From: Spirochaetota bacterium
GTDB taxonomy: Bacteria; Spirochaetota; UBA12135; COTS27
Assembly: GCA_030621685.1 (NCBI GenBank)
Contig: JAUXHF010000020.1
Location: 1-13,438 of the forward strand
Reading direction: 5' to 3'
DNA length: 13,438 nt
This document shows, piece by piece, positions 11,430 to 13,438 of the stretch. The notes below the pieces were generated by a model, which ran no database searches, was not told where the DNA came from, and was given only the letters and a program-made list of their open reading frames with translations. Numbering within the stretch: the first letter of the stretch is position 1; every line of letters starts with the position of its first letter. Both the position numbers and the translations under genes were made by a program.

Positions 11430-13438
11430 TTTTGGGTAGTTAGCATGTGGGTTACGAGGGATTTAGTTTTAATTCCTTCAACATTTTCATCAGAAATAAC
11501 ACAGAATAAATAATCTACTCCCCCAGCATTCGATTGGCTTAAGTCGCATATTTTCTTAGAATCTTCTATCATTGAAACTGGGCCTACACAATCAACTGAA
11601 TAGAAAATGAGTACAAAGCTCTTGCCACTCTCACTCCCAGAAGAACATACGTTTACTCCGTCTAATTTTACAGAAAATACAGATTTGACATAATAGCCAA
11701 AAGACGAGCCTTCATTACTTTCACGCGCGAAAAAGTTTGGTAATTCACAGCTTCTGCTGCCCGCTAAATTGTTTGTAAGCATGCAACTTGGCTTAATGTT
11801 TGCAAAATCGTCATACTGAGAAAGGTAGCCATATGGACATGTAACTTTCTCACTGCCACTACTACTATCAATAGTGCAAGTAGTATAGCCGTCACAATTA
11901 AAATCTATACTTTCGGCCCATGTTCGTGTGATATCTTTTTCTTTTATGGACATAGCTTCGTTTACACTCTCTCGGGAACCATCAGAAAAACCTAGAATAA
12001 GGTCATCCGAACTACCTAGATATCTTCTTTTATAATTAACGCAAAAATCAACACTAGATTGAGCAGAATAATATTTTCCAGCTACGTCATTATTACCCAC
12101 TCCTCCATTTCTTGGCAGGCCTGAACTACTATAGAGATAGTTCATAATACTTAAGTAGTTTATTTTATTATTATTTGTGCCACCTCTACTACCGCTATGA
12201 TAGAGGTCAAGATTATGTCCAAGCTCATGAGCCACCGCCAGTGCCTGCTTGTTAATAACATAGTTTTTATTTGTTTGATTTACAGTAACATCTGAATCTG
12301 CATGAAGAGTGCAGGGATAGTTTGCCTGTGACGATATATTCGCAGAAGCAATAACCATATCATTTCCGGGTAATTCTGCATCAGCACCAGACCCAAAGTA
12401 TCCATCTTCACTTAAACTGTAAGAAAAAAGAGCGTAATGAAAAAATTGTTTTCTAGCTCTCTTAAAGTTATTGTTTTTCACCTCTCTGAATTTCCGCTGC
12501 TTGCCTTTAGTAGTCACTCCGTAAAAATATGAAATACCCTGCTCATTCGTAACAGCATTGCCGCCGCCTAGATTATTACCCGAAGAAAGAGCATCGCCGT
12601 AAAGAGAACCTAGGTCCACGTGTATCTTAATAGGCCTCCCCTTATAGAAAAGCTGATTATACATATTTTCTACAAGTTCAATCGATTTTAATGCAGGCTG
12701 TGTAAAAGCATTTTTAGAGAAAGAACAGGGGACGTAGTCAATTTCTAAAAAAATGTCTACGGTATCTGTTCTTGCCCCCCAATCATCGTATAGGCTTATA
12801 CCAAAATAAGTATCATCATTTGAAGCGGCTGCATCTTCTAGGCAATCGAAAATGCCATCCCTATCTAGGTCATCTCTGCTATCAAGTATACAGCCAGCAT
12901 CCGGAGGAACCAGTAAGGTCGGAGAATCTGTTACCTGCCATGTATCTTCAGTAAAAAAGTTTATCTCTTTATCAATTGTTCTAAAAAGGCTATCCGTTCC
13001 TGTTATTACCTCAATAGTTTTAGGATCTGGGTAATTTTTGAAATCTTCATCCCTTGGCGTTATTTCACGAGCAGCCGAACCAAAAGCTATGAAATCTACT
13101 GTTTTTTTGCTTGCTTCATCTTCTCCAATAAGAATTTCGATAAAGCCTGCCTCATCAAAACTTGGAATTTCATTTGAAAAGATTATGTCATATTCCTCAT
13201 CGTTAGCAGGCCTTATGCTAAAAGAAAGGGGAATAAGGTGAAAAACAAAAAAATTTTCACTTGGAATGCTCACCCCTAATCGGTATACACCGTCTCCGCT
13301 AGGACTTTCAGACACAGTAAAATTTTCTGACAAATTTTTTTCAAGCGCTGAAAGCGACAATTTTTCATTTGTTTTATCATAATATGAGCTTAAAAAAGTA
13401 ATATCGTGCATAAAGACTGCCGTAGCTCCAGCATTATA
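11417..13438 (-). CDS. Secreted metzincin-type zinc metalloprotease, main part (5' end beyond window)
   Basis: The frame is open through the window edge at 13438 (YNAGATAVF before the Met at 13411), so the true N-terminus and any signal peptide lie outside. Numbering from that Met: a Ca-binding, thrombospondin-3-like motif DLDRDGIFDCLED at 181-193; a core strand DIFLEIDYVP (219-228) and IKIHVDLGSLYGD (261-273), typical of bacterial M11/metzincin-like proteases; the zinc site HELGHNLDLYH (395-405); and a Met-turn YLSIMNYLY (419-427). The usual metzincin Gly in HExxHxxGxxH is Asp402. A second D-F-N-C-D-G motif lies at 503-508, followed by Cys-rich repeats to the end. Expected to act outside the cytoplasm, since it has many Cys and Ca-type loops. 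The zero frame stops at 11417 just after a slippery heptamer. Confidence 0.75.
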   Translation of the reverse strand, partial: YNAGATAVFMHDITFLSSYYDKTNEKLSLSALEKNLSENFTVSESPSGDGVYRLGVSIPSENFFVFHLIPLSFSIRPANDEEYDIIFSNEIPSFDEAGFIEILIGEDEASKKTVDFIAFGSAAREITPRDEDFKNYPDPKTIEVITGTDSLFRTIDKEINFFTEDTWQVTDSPTLLVPPDAGCILDSRDDLDRDGIFDCLEDAAASNDDTYFGISLYDDWGARTDTVDIFLEIDYVPCSFSKNAFTQPALKSIELVENMYNQLFYKGRPIKIHVDLGSLYGDALSSGNNLGGGNAVTNEQGISYFYGVTTKGKQRKFREVKNNNFKRARKQFFHYALFSYSLSEDGYFGSGADAELPGNDMVIASANISSQANYPCTLHADSDVTVNQTNKNYVINKQALAVAHELGHNLDLYHSGSRGGTNNNKINYLSIMNYLYSSSGLPRNGGVGNNDVAGKYYSAQSSVDFCVNYKRRYLGSSDDLILGFSDGSRESVNEAMSIKEKDITRTWAESIDFNCDGYTTCTIDSSSGSEKVTCPYGYLSQYDDFANIKPSCMLTNNLAGSRSCELPNFFARESNEGSSFGYYVKSVFSVKLDGVNVCSSGSESGKSFVLIFYSVDCVGPVSMIEDSKKICDLSQSNAGGVDYLFCVISDENVEGIKTKSLVTHMLTTQNLNK

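Overview
The window looks like chromosomal DNA of an AT-rich bacterium, most likely a spirochaete of the Treponema/Spirochaeta type. This rests on gene content, not on a search: a tandem pair of cyclic-nucleotide-binding proteins (one with a TPR-like tail, one with a winged helix), a very small C-terminal J-domain protein and a large secreted metalloprotease sit among housekeeping genes. Only the two Crp-like genes carry a strong Shine-Dalgarno sequence; several other genes have GTG or TTG starts or no visible ribosome binding site.

Layout. Positions 1-1741 (minus strand) hold the 5' part of fmt, with a GC-rich hexamer repeat inside the gene, and fabH. Positions 1742-2404 hold a bidirectional promoter-like patch, an 11-bp tandem array and a J-domain gene whose GTG start lies in the array. 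ung (minus, TTG start) converges on the J-domain gene over a strong hairpin. Positions 3536-3772 carry a 106-bp tandem duplication covering the 5' end of a polytopic membrane protein gene (3703-4941, MOP/flippase-like). After a gene-poor stretch with a 22-bp near-perfect palindrome comes an amidohydrolase (5440-6675). A leader region with alternative hairpins precedes two Crp/Fnr-type genes (7074-8300, probable operon ending in a terminator). A 14-bp minisatellite and a long hairpin precede prfA (8579-9658). prfA and rsgA converge across a degenerate repeat array whose units contain the 3' ends of both genes. The last 2.4 kb (minus) is a secreted metzincin-type metalloprotease gene, open at the window edge and split into two frames.

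Most named genes are unlinked housekeeping functions: translation initiation (fmt), translation termination (prfA), 30S maturation (rsgA), fatty-acid initiation (fabH) and uracil repair (ung). There is no coherent accessory cassette. The less ordinary features are: (1) the metalloprotease frame break, which coincides with a textbook T TTA AAC slippery heptamer, the required -1 direction and a stem starting 6 nt downstream; (2) nearly every intergenic gap holding a different short tandem repeat, several of which run into gene ends or starts; (3) an RsgA with no recognisable OB-fold; (4) long inverted repeats in the leaders of prfA and upstream of the amidohydrolase.
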